Shown one piece after another: positions 45,528 through 54,300 of a stretch of 64,000 nt of DNA. The notes beneath the pieces are model-generated. The model was not told the origin of the DNA. It made no database searches and was given only the letters and a program-made list of their open reading frames with translations. This DNA is from Lutimonas vermicola. Lineage in GTDB: Bacteria > Bacteroidota > Bacteroidia > Flavobacteriales > Flavobacteriaceae. A program made the translations under genes and the position numbers. The DNA is taken from assembly GCF_038433205.1 (NCBI RefSeq), contig NZ_JBCDNA010000002.1, positions 62,001 to 126,000 of the forward strand, written 5' to 3'. How positions within the stretch are numbered: the first letter of the stretch is position 1; each line of letters opens with the position of its first letter.

Positions 45528-48371
45528 TTAGATCTCTAAAATGTAGTCAATCAGATGAATTGAATGATCCAACTTCATTTTTTTTCGTAATCTATACCTC
45601 TTAATTTCGACGCTTCTTACAGATATATTTAACAATGGAGCTATTTCCTTTGATGACAAATTGAGGCGTAAAAATGCACAAAATTTCAAGTCATTGGCTG
45701 TCAAATCAGGATGTAATCCCTTTATTTTATGAAGGAAGTCTTTGTCTGCATTGTTAAATGCTTCTTTAAAGAAATCCCAATCATTATTATTCCTCAAATT
45801 TTTATCAATCACTTTGATCACATCCGTTTTCGAAGATTCATCTTTTAAGTGCGACAAGTCTTTTTTAATTTCCAGAAGAAGCTCGTTCTTTTTAATCAGG
45901 CTCATTGCTGTAGTAGCCAGTTCACTGTTCTTGCTGTTCAGCTCCGTTTGCAATTGTTCATTACGCATGATTATAATCTTTTGCTCATTCTCCAATTCGG
46001 CAAGCTCAAGGTTCTTTTTATTGTCCTCAATAAGTTTATTCCTCTGACCCCTGTAATATCGAAGGTATGATTGATGAATCAGGCCAATGATGAGAAAAAA
46101 ACCAAGAATATAGAGCGCAATGGCTACATTTGTAAGATACCATGGTTTTTTAATAACAAAGCTGTAAAAAGCCTCATTTTCAGTAATTTTATTTCCCACT
46201 TTTGCCCTCACCATAAAGGTATAACTGCCATAAGGTAATTTGCCCAAAGAAATAGAGGGTTCACCAAACCACTTACTCCAATCATCGTTCAACCCGACTA
46301 AACGATACTGATAACTCACTTTTGTGTATTTATCATATTGGGGAACATTAAAGGAAATGTTCAAATTACCAAGGTCATATTCAAACTCCTGATTGTTCTT
46401 CAGAGAAATCTGATCCATATCAAAATTTCTGTGTTCAAGGTATATGGAATTGATATGTATCTGGTATTGTTCTTCCTTTAAAAGATCAAGATCCAGGGTA
46501 ACATACCCATTAGAGGTGCCTAAAAGATATCTGTTTGATGATATTCGCGAGATATTCTCGTACCCTGTTACGCCCAAATTTCTTCTAAAAAACGCAGGGA
46601 CTGCTATTTTGACTATACGTGGTGTGGCATCAAAATTATCGGGAATCATTAATATGATGTTATTTTCTGAGAACCCCCATATTTTTTGAGTATCTTTTTC
46701 CAGGATCAACCTGCCTATTACCTTGTCGTCTTCACTGTAAAAAACAACGGTGAGCAAAGAATCCACTGAAAACTGCATTGAAATTGGATCAAAATCAAAA
46801 ACACCCTCATTGGAGGCGTACAATGCCTTATCGTGATATGCTAAAATACTTGAATCATATCCCTTTGGAGCAATCAATTCAGAACTTAGGATTTTATTAA
46901 AATCCTGATCAATTTCCAATGTAAAAAGTCCTTTGTTTTCATGATTAACCAGTACTTTCCCATTTTCTAACAAAACCGCTGTTTTACTGGAAATATCAAA
47001 ACCATCAATTTTGTTTCCATACTTCCATTGATCGCCATCATTTTTTAAAATACTTAAGCCATTGTAATTTCCTTGAAGTAAAAGGTCTTCTCTTCCTTTG
47101 ACCGGATTGACACCCCATGTACCTGATTCAAAAAAAATCTGCTCTGCAGCCTCCCCTTTTATAATGAAAGTTCCACGGGTATGGCTGCAAAATAAAGTGC
47201 CATCAATAATCCTCAGATCCCAAACCTGGCCATTTGTTTTCCTGAGCATTTTAAATTCATTTGAAGTATTCAGTTCTTTTACGAACAAGCCTTGATTGGT
47301 TCCCAGGTACATATAACCATTATAAACCAGGGAGGCATAAACATCCCCTAACTTACCTTTAAGGTCTTTATATACTTTAAAAGCAGACGTCAGGTTTACA
47401 GCACTAATGCCATTATCAGAGCCCATCCATAAATTATCATCTGCATCCTGAAAGGCAGATAATATGGTATTATTGATCAATCCTTTTTCCTGATTGACAG
47501 CTTCAACGATCCTACCCGACATATCCAAACGGATATAACCATTGGAAACAGTCCCTAAAATAAAACCCTTATCATTAAGCTGAAGGCTTGTGTATAAATT
47601 TAATTCCTGAAGTGAATTCAATCCGTCTATACTCCATTCAGTCATCTGGTCATTTTCATAAAAATAAAATTTACCCGATTCAGTAATGATCAACAATTTA
47701 TTGGAAATATTATAGATCCCTACGATAAAACTTTCACTAAAGACCTTATGATCTGATATCAATACTGCCTTCCCGTTGCGAATTACATACAAACCTCCTG
47801 TCTTTTTCTGAAGGTAAATGTTCGCACCCAGATTAAAGATCTTAGCTCTTACAGTATCGAAATCAATGATCTCAAAGTTTTCTTCCTCAGTATTGTAGAG
47901 ATAAACACGATTCAACGATTGAAAAATCACCCACTCATCACGAGAAGTAATATTCCAAAAATGTTCATCATCAATTAAAGGCTCATTTAACTTTTCAATT
48001 AGCGAGATATAATCCAAACTGCCATACTCATTGGGTACCCAATACCCAAATTCCATATAACAGCCTGTATAAACAAGATCATTAACCGAATGAACAGCCC
48101 TGATAATGGTTCCGTTAGGTGAAGGATGTAAATTCCAGCGGGTACCGTCGAATTCCAATAATCCCAAATTATTACCAAAAAAGATATGTTTGTTTTCAGT
48201 CTGGGTTATTGACCAGTTTTGATTACCTGCATCATAATCAGCAATGGAATAATTATGGATCGGTGGCAGTTCCTGAGAATTCAAAAACCCACAGGTCATA
48301 AAAAGAGTTAAAACAATCAAAAGATGTTTTAGGATAACGCTGCGATATCTAAAATTGTAATCTGATTTCAT
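45528..48371 (-). CDS. Membrane-bound LuxR-type regulator with Reg_prop beta-propeller and Y_Y_Y sensor
   Basis: 947 residues from the ATG at 48371; the frame opens at 48437 but the ATG gives a proper signal peptide (ILKHLLIVLTLFMTCGF, cut near LNSQ). Periplasmic propeller (about 30-690) with NNLGLLEFDGTRWN-type blades, Y_Y_Y domain (YQYRLVGLNDDWSKW), one TM helix (about 745-767), a coiled coil (about 775-860), and a C-terminal GerE/LuxR helix-turn-helix (LTANDLKFCAFLRLNLSSKE, then APLLNISVRSVEIKRYRLRK). No kinase or receiver domain, so it is a one-component transmembrane regulator. Directly upstream of susC on the same strand, hence the likely activator of the glucan locus. Confidence 0.9.
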   Translation of the reverse strand: MKSDYNFRYRSVILKHLLIVLTLFMTCGFLNSQELPPIHNYSIADYDAGNQNWSITQTENKHIFFGNNLGLLEFDGTRWNLHPSPNGTIIRAVHSVNDLVYTGCYMEFGYWVPNEYGSLDYISLIEKLNEPLIDDEHFWNITSRDEWVIFQSLNRVYLYNTEEENFEIIDFDTVRAKIFNLGANIYLQKKTGGLYVIRNGKAVLISDHKVFSESFIVGIYNISNKLLIITESGKFYFYENDQMTEWSIDGLNSLQELNLYTSLQLNDKGFILGTVSNGYIRLDMSGRIVEAVNQEKGLINNTILSAFQDADDNLWMGSDNGISAVNLTSAFKVYKDLKGKLGDVYASLVYNGYMYLGTNQGLFVKELNTSNEFKMLRKTNGQVWDLRIIDGTLFCSHTRGTFIIKGEAAEQIFFESGTWGVNPVKGREDLLLQGNYNGLSILKNDGDQWKYGNKIDGFDISSKTAVLLENGKVLVNHENKGLFTLEIDQDFNKILSSELIAPKGYDSSILAYHDKALYASNEGVFDFDPISMQFSVDSLLTVVFYSEDDKVIGRLILEKDTQKIWGFSENNIILMIPDNFDATPRIVKIAVPAFFRRNLGVTGYENISRISSNRYLLGTSNGYVTLDLDLLKEEQYQIHINSIYLEHRNFDMDQISLKNNQEFEYDLGNLNISFNVPQYDKYTKVSYQYRLVGLNDDWSKWFGEPSISLGKLPYGSYTFMVRAKVGNKITENEAFYSFVIKKPWYLTNVAIALYILGFFLIIGLIHQSYLRYYRGQRNKLIEDNKKNLELAELENEQKIIIMRNEQLQTELNSKNSELATTAMSLIKKNELLLEIKKDLSHLKDESSKTDVIKVIDKNLRNNNDWDFFKEAFNNADKDFLHKIKGLHPDLTANDLKFCAFLRLNLSSKEIAPLLNISVRSVEIKRYRLRKKMKLDHSIHLIDYILEI

Positions 48372-49007
48372 CGATCCAAATATAGTCAATATCAAACTCT
48401 TTGATGAAGTATCAAAAAATCGAATGACACAAATCATATTTCTCTAAATATTCCAAAAAATAATTTGGAAAAGACAGGGCTATTTTAATCTGTATTTGAG
48501 TACTTTCCATTTCTCTTTCCAGGAAAATACAGTATTTTTTACATATCTCAATTTTTTAATTAGATAAAAACATGTAATATATTGGTATTAAAATTATTAT
48601 GTTTTTATATTAAAAAATAAAATTGTGTGTTTTTCTACTATAAGGAAATTCTATAGTGGCATGATTTTTAATTTTAAAATACTTATTGTCATATTGTTAC
48701 GTTTTAATTTATGAAATTCTACTTTTTTTAATATAAAAAATAATAACCCGCTTTTTTAACAGTAAAATGACCTTGCACGCTTCTCCCCTTTCCTGCAGTT
48801 TGGAGACATAAACAGCCTATCATAACTAATTCATTTCTCGGGCTTGGACTTATCGAAATCTATCAAAAATCAATTGATAAATGCTCCTTTTTTAAGAAAT
48901 TAACCCCACTAAAACCCCCGATAAAAATTAAAAATCGCAAGCCTTTCAGTGTTAAAAATCGTAACTTTACGATTAGTTCAAAAAATTAAATACCTAAATA
49001 CTGTATC
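48372..49007. other. Long intergenic region without a recognisable gene
   Basis: About 640 bp, very AT-rich, between divergent genes. No convincing ORF or RNA gene. Visible structures: inverted repeat ACTATA-N9-TATAGT (48637-48657), TATCAA-N7-TTGATA (48861-48879), and a perfect palindrome at 48957-48974 listed separately. Confidence 0.6.
48957..48974. promoter_or_regulatory. Perfect 18-bp palindrome ahead of the DUF302 gene
   Basis: AATCGTAA-CT-TTACGATT, two 8-bp arms with a 2-bp centre, 33 bp before the ATG. It encloses TAACTTTA (48962-48969), close to the TAnnTTTG -7 element on the plus strand. A dimeric repressor site overlapping the promoter is plausible; the regulator is unknown. Confidence 0.45.
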
Positions 49008-49397
49008 ATGGATTATTACATAAACAAGACCTTAAAAAACATTTCTTTTGAAGAAGGCATTGAACGAATTACTGAAGCTCTAAAGCAAGAAGGCTTCGGA
49101 ATACTGACCGAAATTGATCTTAAAAACACCTTAAAAAAGAAACTGGACGTTGATTTTTACAATTATAAAATTCTTGGAGCTTGCAACCCTGGTTTTGCTT
49201 ATAAGGCACTTCAGGCTGAAAATAAAATAGGGACAATGCTTCCATGCAATGTTATTGTGCAGGAAAGAACGCAGGGAGAAATAGAAATTTCTGCAGTAGA
49301 CCCCATGGCTTCCATGCAGGCCATAGAAAATGAAGCTTTAGGAGATCTGGCACAAGAAGTTAAAATCAAGCTTGAAAATTGCATCAAAGCATTGTAA
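49008..49397 (+). CDS. DUF302-domain protein
   Basis: 129 residues, soluble. The DUF302 pattern is clear: ITEALKQEGFGILTEIDLKN at the start, the ILGACNPGFAYKAL motif in the middle, then LPCNVIVQE and ISAVDPMASMQ. The family forms small alpha/beta domains of unknown function, often near redox or metal genes. The Cys of GACNP and of LPCN are conserved-looking. Single gene with a palindromic candidate operator upstream. Confidence 0.88.
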   Translation: MDYYINKTLKNISFEEGIERITEALKQEGFGILTEIDLKNTLKKKLDVDFYNYKILGACNPGFAYKALQAENKIGTMLPCNVIVQERTQGEIEISAVDPMASMQAIENEALGDLAQEVKIKLENCIKAL

Positions 49398-49446
49398 AAA
49401 AGAGCCTGTGGACATGAGGTACAGAGAACAACTCTTTAAGCGCATC

Positions 49447-50004
49447 TCAATCAAGAACAGGGCCTTCATAACTCAGCCTGAAGACCTTTTGACCTAGAGA
49501 GACCCATTTACCGGCCAAATAATCCCAATAGCCGTAATTAAGGGTAAATTCGGGAATTAAAACCCGGTAAATCTCCTTGCCATCCTTTTTACCCATGGCC
49601 TTTATCTCAAGTGAAGCACCATTATCGCCATTTGTATACCATTCTGTGGTTTCAACCCCATCGGTAGCATGGATAAAGACAAGTTCATAAGTACCAATAT
49701 CTTCCGTCTTGCTATAAACGTAAGAGCCTTCGATCGAGGAAGGCCCCGGAACAGGGCTAATAATAATTATGTCATATAAAGCGCTGTCAGGCAAGGGCTC
49801 CATTAACCTGATTTGTTCAACTCCTCCCTGACTACCTGAAGACTCCCGGTAAAATTCAGTTTCAATCATAAATATTGAACCCTCCAGTTCATATTGATTG
49901 TTGACAGGCTCTGGTAGCGAATCATTATCTGAGCATGAAAACACAAGCAACGCAGAGAAAACAAGTAGAATTCTTTTAAAAAGCACGGTATAAATTACAA
50001 CCAT
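49447..50004 (-). CDS. Hypothetical lipoprotein
   Basis: 185 residues. Signal MVVIYTVLFKRILLVFSALL with lipobox VFSC, followed by an acidic, Ser-rich start (SDNDSLPEP) usual for surface-exposed Bacteroidota lipoproteins. The rest is predicted mostly beta strand (YELEGSIFMIETEF, GTYELVFIHATDG). I do not recognise the family. It is transcribed toward the DUF302 gene and away from the helicase gene, with 74 bp between the two divergent starts. Confidence 0.72.
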   Translation of the reverse strand: MVVIYTVLFKRILLVFSALLVFSCSDNDSLPEPVNNQYELEGSIFMIETEFYRESSGSQGGVEQIRLMEPLPDSALYDIIIISPVPGPSSIEGSYVYSKTEDIGTYELVFIHATDGVETTEWYTNGDNGASLEIKAMGKKDGKEIYRVLIPEFTLNYGYWDYLAGKWVSLGQKVFRLSYEGPVLD

Positions 50005-50078
50005 TATCTAATATTTATTGATCTTATGATAGATTTCCCGAATGTATAATTAATTTTGCAAAATAAAACAAGCACCCT

Positions 50079-51419
50079 ATGAAATCATTTGAAGATCTAA
50101 AAGTAAACAAACCACAGCTAAAAGCTTTGAATGATATGGGTATTCACACCCCTACTCCCATCCAGGAAAAATCGATACCGGCGGTGAATTCAGGCAACGA
50201 TATGGTTGGACTGGCCCAAACCGGCACGGGCAAAACCCTTGCCTACCTCCTTCCTGTTTTAAAATCTTTGACTTTTTCTGATCAGATCCACCCGAGAATA
50301 CTGATCATCGTGCCTACGAGGGAATTGGTGGCTCAGGTAGTATCTGTCGCCAAGGAACTCACTACCTATCAGAATGTGAGAATTGCAGGGGTTTACGGAG
50401 GCGTAAATATCAATCAACAGAAAGAAATGGTCAGCCAAGGACTCGATATACTGGTGGCAACACCGGGCAGGCTATTCGACCTGGCCGTTTCAGGGGTTCT
50501 GCGACTTGCCTCTGTCCAAAAACTGGTACTGGACGAAGTAGATGAGATGCTTTTTATTGGATTTCGTCCTCAATTAATGAACATTCTCGATATACTACCG
50601 AAAAAACGACAAAGCATTATGTTCTCTGCTACAATTACAGACGAAGTGGATGAACTGATCCAAAGTTTTTTTAAGAGTCCAAAAAAAATAGAGATAGTAC
50701 CGGTTGGAACACCGCTTGAAAAAATAACACAAAAAGGTATTGCCGTACCCAATTACAAAACCAAAATAAACTATTTAAAACACTTACTGAGACAAGACGG
50801 GCTTGACAAAGTTTTGGTCTTTACCAAAAATAAAAAAATTGCAGACAGGCTCTACGAAGAATTGAGCGAAACATTTATTGATGAACTCGAACTGATTCAT
50901 TCAAATAAATCACAAAATTACCGTTTTAAGGCTATTGAAAAATTTCAAGACGGATCAGTAAGAATTCTGATTGCCACTGATATCGTTTCGAGAGGTATGG
51001 ACATTCTTGGAGTAAGCCATGTCATCAACTTTGATGCCCCTAAATATCCCGAACAATATATCCACAGGATAGGAAGGACAGGGAGGGCGAGGAATAGCGG
51101 AGAAGCGATTTTCCTATTTGTTCCCGGCGAGGAAGAAGCTGTTCTTGAAATTGAAATTCTGATGCAGACAGAAATACCTTTGGAAAAACTTTCTAAAGAG
51201 GTTGAGATCTCTAAGGAACTCATGCCTGAAGAGCAAGACCACAGTTCAGAAAAAGAAATCAGCATCAAACAAAAAGTAAAGGAAAAACCAGGAGAAGCTT
51301 TTCATCAAAAAAGTGAAAAAAATAAAAAAATTAATTTAGGCGGATCTTACAAAAGAGAGATCAAAAAAAAGTATAAAAAGCCTAAAACCAGACCTCCCAA
51401 GACAAAAGGAAAAAAATAG
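50079..51419 (+). CDS. DEAD-box RNA helicase with DEVD motif II and basic tail
   Basis: 446 residues. Q motif (IHTPTPIQEKSIPAV), motif I AQTGTGKT, PTREL, TPGR, motif II DEVD (152-155) instead of DEAD, motif III SAT, then DIVSRGMDILGV and HRIGRTGRA. After the helicase core comes a low-complexity basic tail of about 80 residues rich in Lys and Glu, ending KKYKKPKTRPPKTKGKK, likely for RNA binding. Probable role in ribosome assembly or cold-shock RNA remodelling. A TAATTTTG (50051-50058) upstream matches the -7 consensus, without a clear -33 element. Confidence 0.92.
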   Translation: MKSFEDLKVNKPQLKALNDMGIHTPTPIQEKSIPAVNSGNDMVGLAQTGTGKTLAYLLPVLKSLTFSDQIHPRILIIVPTRELVAQVVSVAKELTTYQNVRIAGVYGGVNINQQKEMVSQGLDILVATPGRLFDLAVSGVLRLASVQKLVLDEVDEMLFIGFRPQLMNILDILPKKRQSIMFSATITDEVDELIQSFFKSPKKIEIVPVGTPLEKITQKGIAVPNYKTKINYLKHLLRQDGLDKVLVFTKNKKIADRLYEELSETFIDELELIHSNKSQNYRFKAIEKFQDGSVRILIATDIVSRGMDILGVSHVINFDAPKYPEQYIHRIGRTGRARNSGEAIFLFVPGEEEAVLEIEILMQTEIPLEKLSKEVEISKELMPEEQDHSSEKEISIKQKVKEKPGEAFHQKSEKNKKINLGGSYKREIKKKYKKPKTRPPKTKGKK

Positions 51420-51494
51420 TTTACTGTCAGCAAAAAAAAATACGCAATTTTTTCTTGTTTTTTTACCCTCGCTCTACAATAATAAAAATGAATG

Positions 51495-51588
51495 TGCGTT
51501 GTATTATCTCATTAGTTTTTATTTTAAAACTAGGGAAAATTGTTATTGTTAAAGAAGAGAACTCTCCTGTAAAAGGGAGAGTTTTTTT
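51495..51588 (+). ncRNA. Small-RNA-like element, copy 1, ending in an intrinsic terminator
   Basis: Begins TGCGTTGTATTATCTCATTA, contains the block AACTAGGGAAAATTGTTATT and ends in a hairpin with T-run. Nearly the same sequence recurs at 51698-51794. Upstream is GCTCTACAATAAT, also similar between the copies. It could be a small RNA gene, a duplicated 3' UTR of the helicase gene, or a remnant. The same frame in both copies could also encode RC(I/S)ISLVF(F)ILKLGKIV, but copy 2 lacks an ATG, so a peptide is less likely. Confidence 0.45.
51560..51588 (+). terminator. Intrinsic terminator, copy 1
   Basis: AACTCTCCT-GTAAAA-GGGAGAGTT: a 9-bp stem including one T-G wobble, followed by a T-run ending at 51588. 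It can terminate the helicase transcript or the small RNA. Confidence 0.8.
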
Positions 51589-51697
51589 GTGCACAATATT
51601 TACCTCATTATTAATACCTGAAAATAACTTACTTAAAGTATTACTCTCATAAAATAATGAAAATATTTTTGCTCTATAACAATATACAAAACTTAAT

Positions 51698-51794
51698 TGC
51701 GTTGTAGTATCTCATTAGTTTTTTTTATTTTAAAACTAGGGAAAATTGTTATTGTTAAAGAAGAAAAACTCTCCTGTAATAAGGAGAGTTTTTT
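51698..51794 (+). ncRNA. Small-RNA-like element, copy 2, ending in an intrinsic terminator
   Basis: Shares nearly its whole length with copy 1, differing by one T/G change near the start, three extra T in a T-run, and a few changes at the hairpin. The stem is preserved although its sequence changed, which supports RNA-level function. It lies between the helicase gene and the convergent phosphatase gene. Confidence 0.45.
51765..51794 (+). terminator. Intrinsic terminator, copy 2 (possibly bidirectional)
   Basis: AAAACTCTCCT-GTAATA-AGGAGAGTTTT: a perfect 11-bp stem with a 6-nt loop and T-run on the plus strand. The minus strand also has a T-stretch after the stem, so it may serve the convergent phosphatase gene too. 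Confidence 0.85.
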
Positions 51795-51826
51795 GGTTTT
51801 TACAACATTAATAAATGACTACTTAT

Positions 51827-53467
51827 TTACTTTAACGCTTCCGTTAGAACTTTGCCTGAAAAGCTGTTTGGAAAAGAGATTTGCAATAGATTTGACATGG
51901 TCGGTGCGATATCGATTACCTCTGCGCGCTCACGGCTCCTGCCAATGTTTATTCCCTTTCCAAAGAATATCACCGGAACATGCGTGTCATAACTATATCC
52001 CGATCCGTGGTTAGTTCCCGCGTGTCTTTTAGAGATGATCGAGGGATTCGGCACCAAGACAATGTCTCCGGACAATTTCTGATTATATCCATTCTGAACA
52101 TAATGAAGCACCCCTTTATCAAAGTATTTATTCTGCAATGTTTTTGCTGTCAGCACCTTGTTTATGCCTTCATAATTAATGATATCATCAGCCAATTTCT
52201 GTGCAACCGTTTCGGCATCAAGTTCCAGCCTATGCAGTGCCTCTCGGTTTAAGAACAACTGATAATTAGAAAAATTTTCAATCAAATCACTGGCGCCATA
52301 ATATTTTTGAGTCAAATCAACCAGATACTTTCTAAAGAGATCATAGTCAAAATATCCTGCCGGGATTTTTAATGATTTTAAGTAGTCAGGTACTGCTGCC
52401 ACTGCGTGATCAGCTGTTAAAAACAAGGTGTAATTAGCACTGCCGATATTTTTGTCGAGATAATTCAACAGTGCCGCCATATCGAGATCCAACCTTAAAT
52501 AAGTGTCTTCAATCTCTTTAGAGTCAGGGCCATACCTATGCCCAATATAATCCGGACTTGAAAAACTAAGCGCAAGAAAATCAGTATATTCGCCTTGTCC
52601 AAGGTCTTCTCCTTTTATGGCAGCTTTGGCAAATTCCAAGAGCAGTGAATTACCCGCAGGACTTTCCTTGAGCAAATCAAAATTGCCATTTTGCTGCCTT
52701 AATTCTTTGAGGTCATGAGGAAATACAGGAGCCTCTTCCCCAATAAACAATTCTTCATACGGGTTGTCATCAGCGATACTCTCTGTATAGGTCTTTATTG
52801 GATATAAGGTCTCCCATTTCTTTTTCATATATTTCTCAACCAAACCATTATCATTGAAATCATTTACCCAGTCGGGCAACTCCTGCATATAAAAAGAGGA
52901 AGTAATGAATTTACCCTCATTCCTCCCCACGAACCAATAAGAACCGTTCGAGGTATGTCCTCCGGGTAAAACTGAAGATCTGTCTTTAAGGCCTGCGGCT
53001 ATCGTTTTCCCCTGCATGTTTTGACTCAATCTGAGTTCATCAGTCAAAGTTGTAGCCAATAAGCGATATGGGGATTTTTGTTCATTAGCCTCTTCAGTTC
53101 CGACAGCCTGATAATTAAAATCATCCACACAATAGATTAATTTTTTTAGGTACTTATCGTACCAATCATTGGCGATTATACCATGAGAACTTGGGGTTGT
53201 CCCGGTATAAATCGAGGCATGTCCTACTCCTGTCTTTGTCGGTACAAAATTATAATGTGCGTTCTCATAATTAAATCCCTCCCTCAACAACCTTTTAAAG
53301 CCATCTTCACCATACCTGCTGTAAAACCTGGTTAAATAGTCATATCTCATTTGGTCCACAACGATTCCAACCACCAGTTTTGGCCGGTCAACTGTTGTAA
53401 TATCCTGTGCAACAGCATTCAAGGCTAACAATAGCCCACATAAACCAAATAGTAACTTTTTCATCAT
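51827..53467 (-). CDS. PafA-type alkaline phosphatase, exported
   Basis: 546 residues with a signal peptide (LLLALNAVAQ). Alkaline phosphatase superfamily core: metal ligand Asp in VVGIVVDQMRYDY, Thr nucleophile T79 in PTKTGVGHASIYTG, N100 in IIANDW, the KDR pair (K161, R163), the FSSPDYIGHRYGPDS metal site, TADHA, and a final His in GTNHGSGYSYDTHVPV. These correspond to the T79, N100, K162 and R164 active site known for PafA of Elizabethkingia/Flavobacterium. It releases phosphate from organic monoesters in the periplasm. Convergent with the helicase gene. Confidence 0.93.
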   Translation of the reverse strand: MMKKLLFGLCGLLLALNAVAQDITTVDRPKLVVGIVVDQMRYDYLTRFYSRYGEDGFKRLLREGFNYENAHYNFVPTKTGVGHASIYTGTTPSSHGIIANDWYDKYLKKLIYCVDDFNYQAVGTEEANEQKSPYRLLATTLTDELRLSQNMQGKTIAAGLKDRSSVLPGGHTSNGSYWFVGRNEGKFITSSFYMQELPDWVNDFNDNGLVEKYMKKKWETLYPIKTYTESIADDNPYEELFIGEEAPVFPHDLKELRQQNGNFDLLKESPAGNSLLLEFAKAAIKGEDLGQGEYTDFLALSFSSPDYIGHRYGPDSKEIEDTYLRLDLDMAALLNYLDKNIGSANYTLFLTADHAVAAVPDYLKSLKIPAGYFDYDLFRKYLVDLTQKYYGASDLIENFSNYQLFLNREALHRLELDAETVAQKLADDIINYEGINKVLTAKTLQNKYFDKGVLHYVQNGYNQKLSGDIVLVPNPSIISKRHAGTNHGSGYSYDTHVPVIFFGKGINIGRSRERAEVIDIAPTMSNLLQISFPNSFSGKVLTEALK

Positions 53468-53559
53468 TTATAATTTTGAGGCCAAATTTACGGATAAAAG
53501 CCTTTTTAAATGATCATATGTCTGCTAAATTTTAATATTTTAGCCCTATTGTAACAGTT

Positions 53560-54300
53560 ATGAAATATTTACAAAATATTGGTCTTTATTTTATCATGCT
53601 TGGACAGGTATTCAAAAAACCGCAGAAAATTTCGGTATTTAGAGAAAACCTGTTTAAGGAAGTAGAAGAACTGGGATTAAAATCTTTGGGAATCGTAGCT
53701 TTTATCTCATTTTTTGTCGGAGGTGTAGTTGCCATTCAGACTGCTTTAAACGTAGATAGCCCCTGGATCCCTAAATACCTGATAGGGTTTGCAACCAAGA
53801 GATCAATTATTCTTGAATTCGCTCCTACTTTTATGTCGATCATACTTGCCGGAAAGGTAGGTTCATATATTACATCAAGCATAGGAACCATGCGTGTGAC
53901 AGAGCAGATTGATGCCCTTGAAGTCATGGGGGTAAACGCCTTGAATTATTTGGTGCTGCCCAAAGTGATTGCCGCAGTGTTTTTTTATCCTTTTATTGTA
54001 TTACTGGCTATGTTCCTGGGTATTTTTGGAGGATGGGTTTCAGGATTTATGACCGGACTGTTTCTTTCTGATAGTTATATCGAAGGTGTTCGATTAGATT
54101 TTCAGCCTTATTTGATTCGTTATGCCTTGATCAAGACAATGGTTTTTGCTTTTGTCATCTCAACGATTCCCTCTTTTTATGGTTTTTATGTCAAAGGAGG
54201 TTCACTTGAAGTCGGCAAGGCAAGTACGCAGGCGGTTGTCTGGACAAGTATCGTGATCATTTTGTTAAACTATTTCCTGACTCAAATGTTATTAGGATAA
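53560..54300 (+). CDS. mlaE: MlaE-type ABC transporter permease
   Basis: 246 residues, about 5-6 hydrophobic segments. MlaE/YrbE traits: GGVVAIQTALN, the EFAPTFMSIILAGKVGSYI block, IGTMRVTEQIDALEVMGVN (the conserved EQxDAL motif) and PSFYGFYVKGGSLEVGKAST. Forms the inner-membrane channel of a phospholipid/lipid transport system with the ATPase encoded directly behind it. No MCE (MlaD) gene follows here. Confidence 0.93.
   Translation: MKYLQNIGLYFIMLGQVFKKPQKISVFRENLFKEVEELGLKSLGIVAFISFFVGGVVAIQTALNVDSPWIPKYLIGFATKRSIILEFAPTFMSIILAGKVGSYITSSIGTMRVTEQIDALEVMGVNALNYLVLPKVIAAVFFYPFIVLLAMFLGIFGGWVSGFMTGLFLSDSYIEGVRLDFQPYLIRYALIKTMVFAFVISTIPSFYGFYVKGGSLEVGKASTQAVVWTSIVIILLNYFLTQMLLG

Noticed and set aside
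48377..48384. TATATTTG promoter element ahead of the LuxR-type regulator
   Set aside because: It lies six bases from the start codon and lacks a -33 element; AT-rich DNA gives such octamers by chance.
49398..49446. Terminator between the convergent DUF302 and lipoprotein genes (AAAGAG...CTCTTT)
   Set aside because: Arms of six bases with a loop of more than 30 nt and no T-run; too weak.
51455..52014. Two short plus-strand ORFs sharing the peptide ILKLGKIVIVKEE
   Set aside because: They coincide with the duplicated small-RNA-like element; copy 2 has no ATG (only TTG) and runs into the phosphatase gene antisense, and the frames part at the terminator stem. Kept only as an alternative in the finding.
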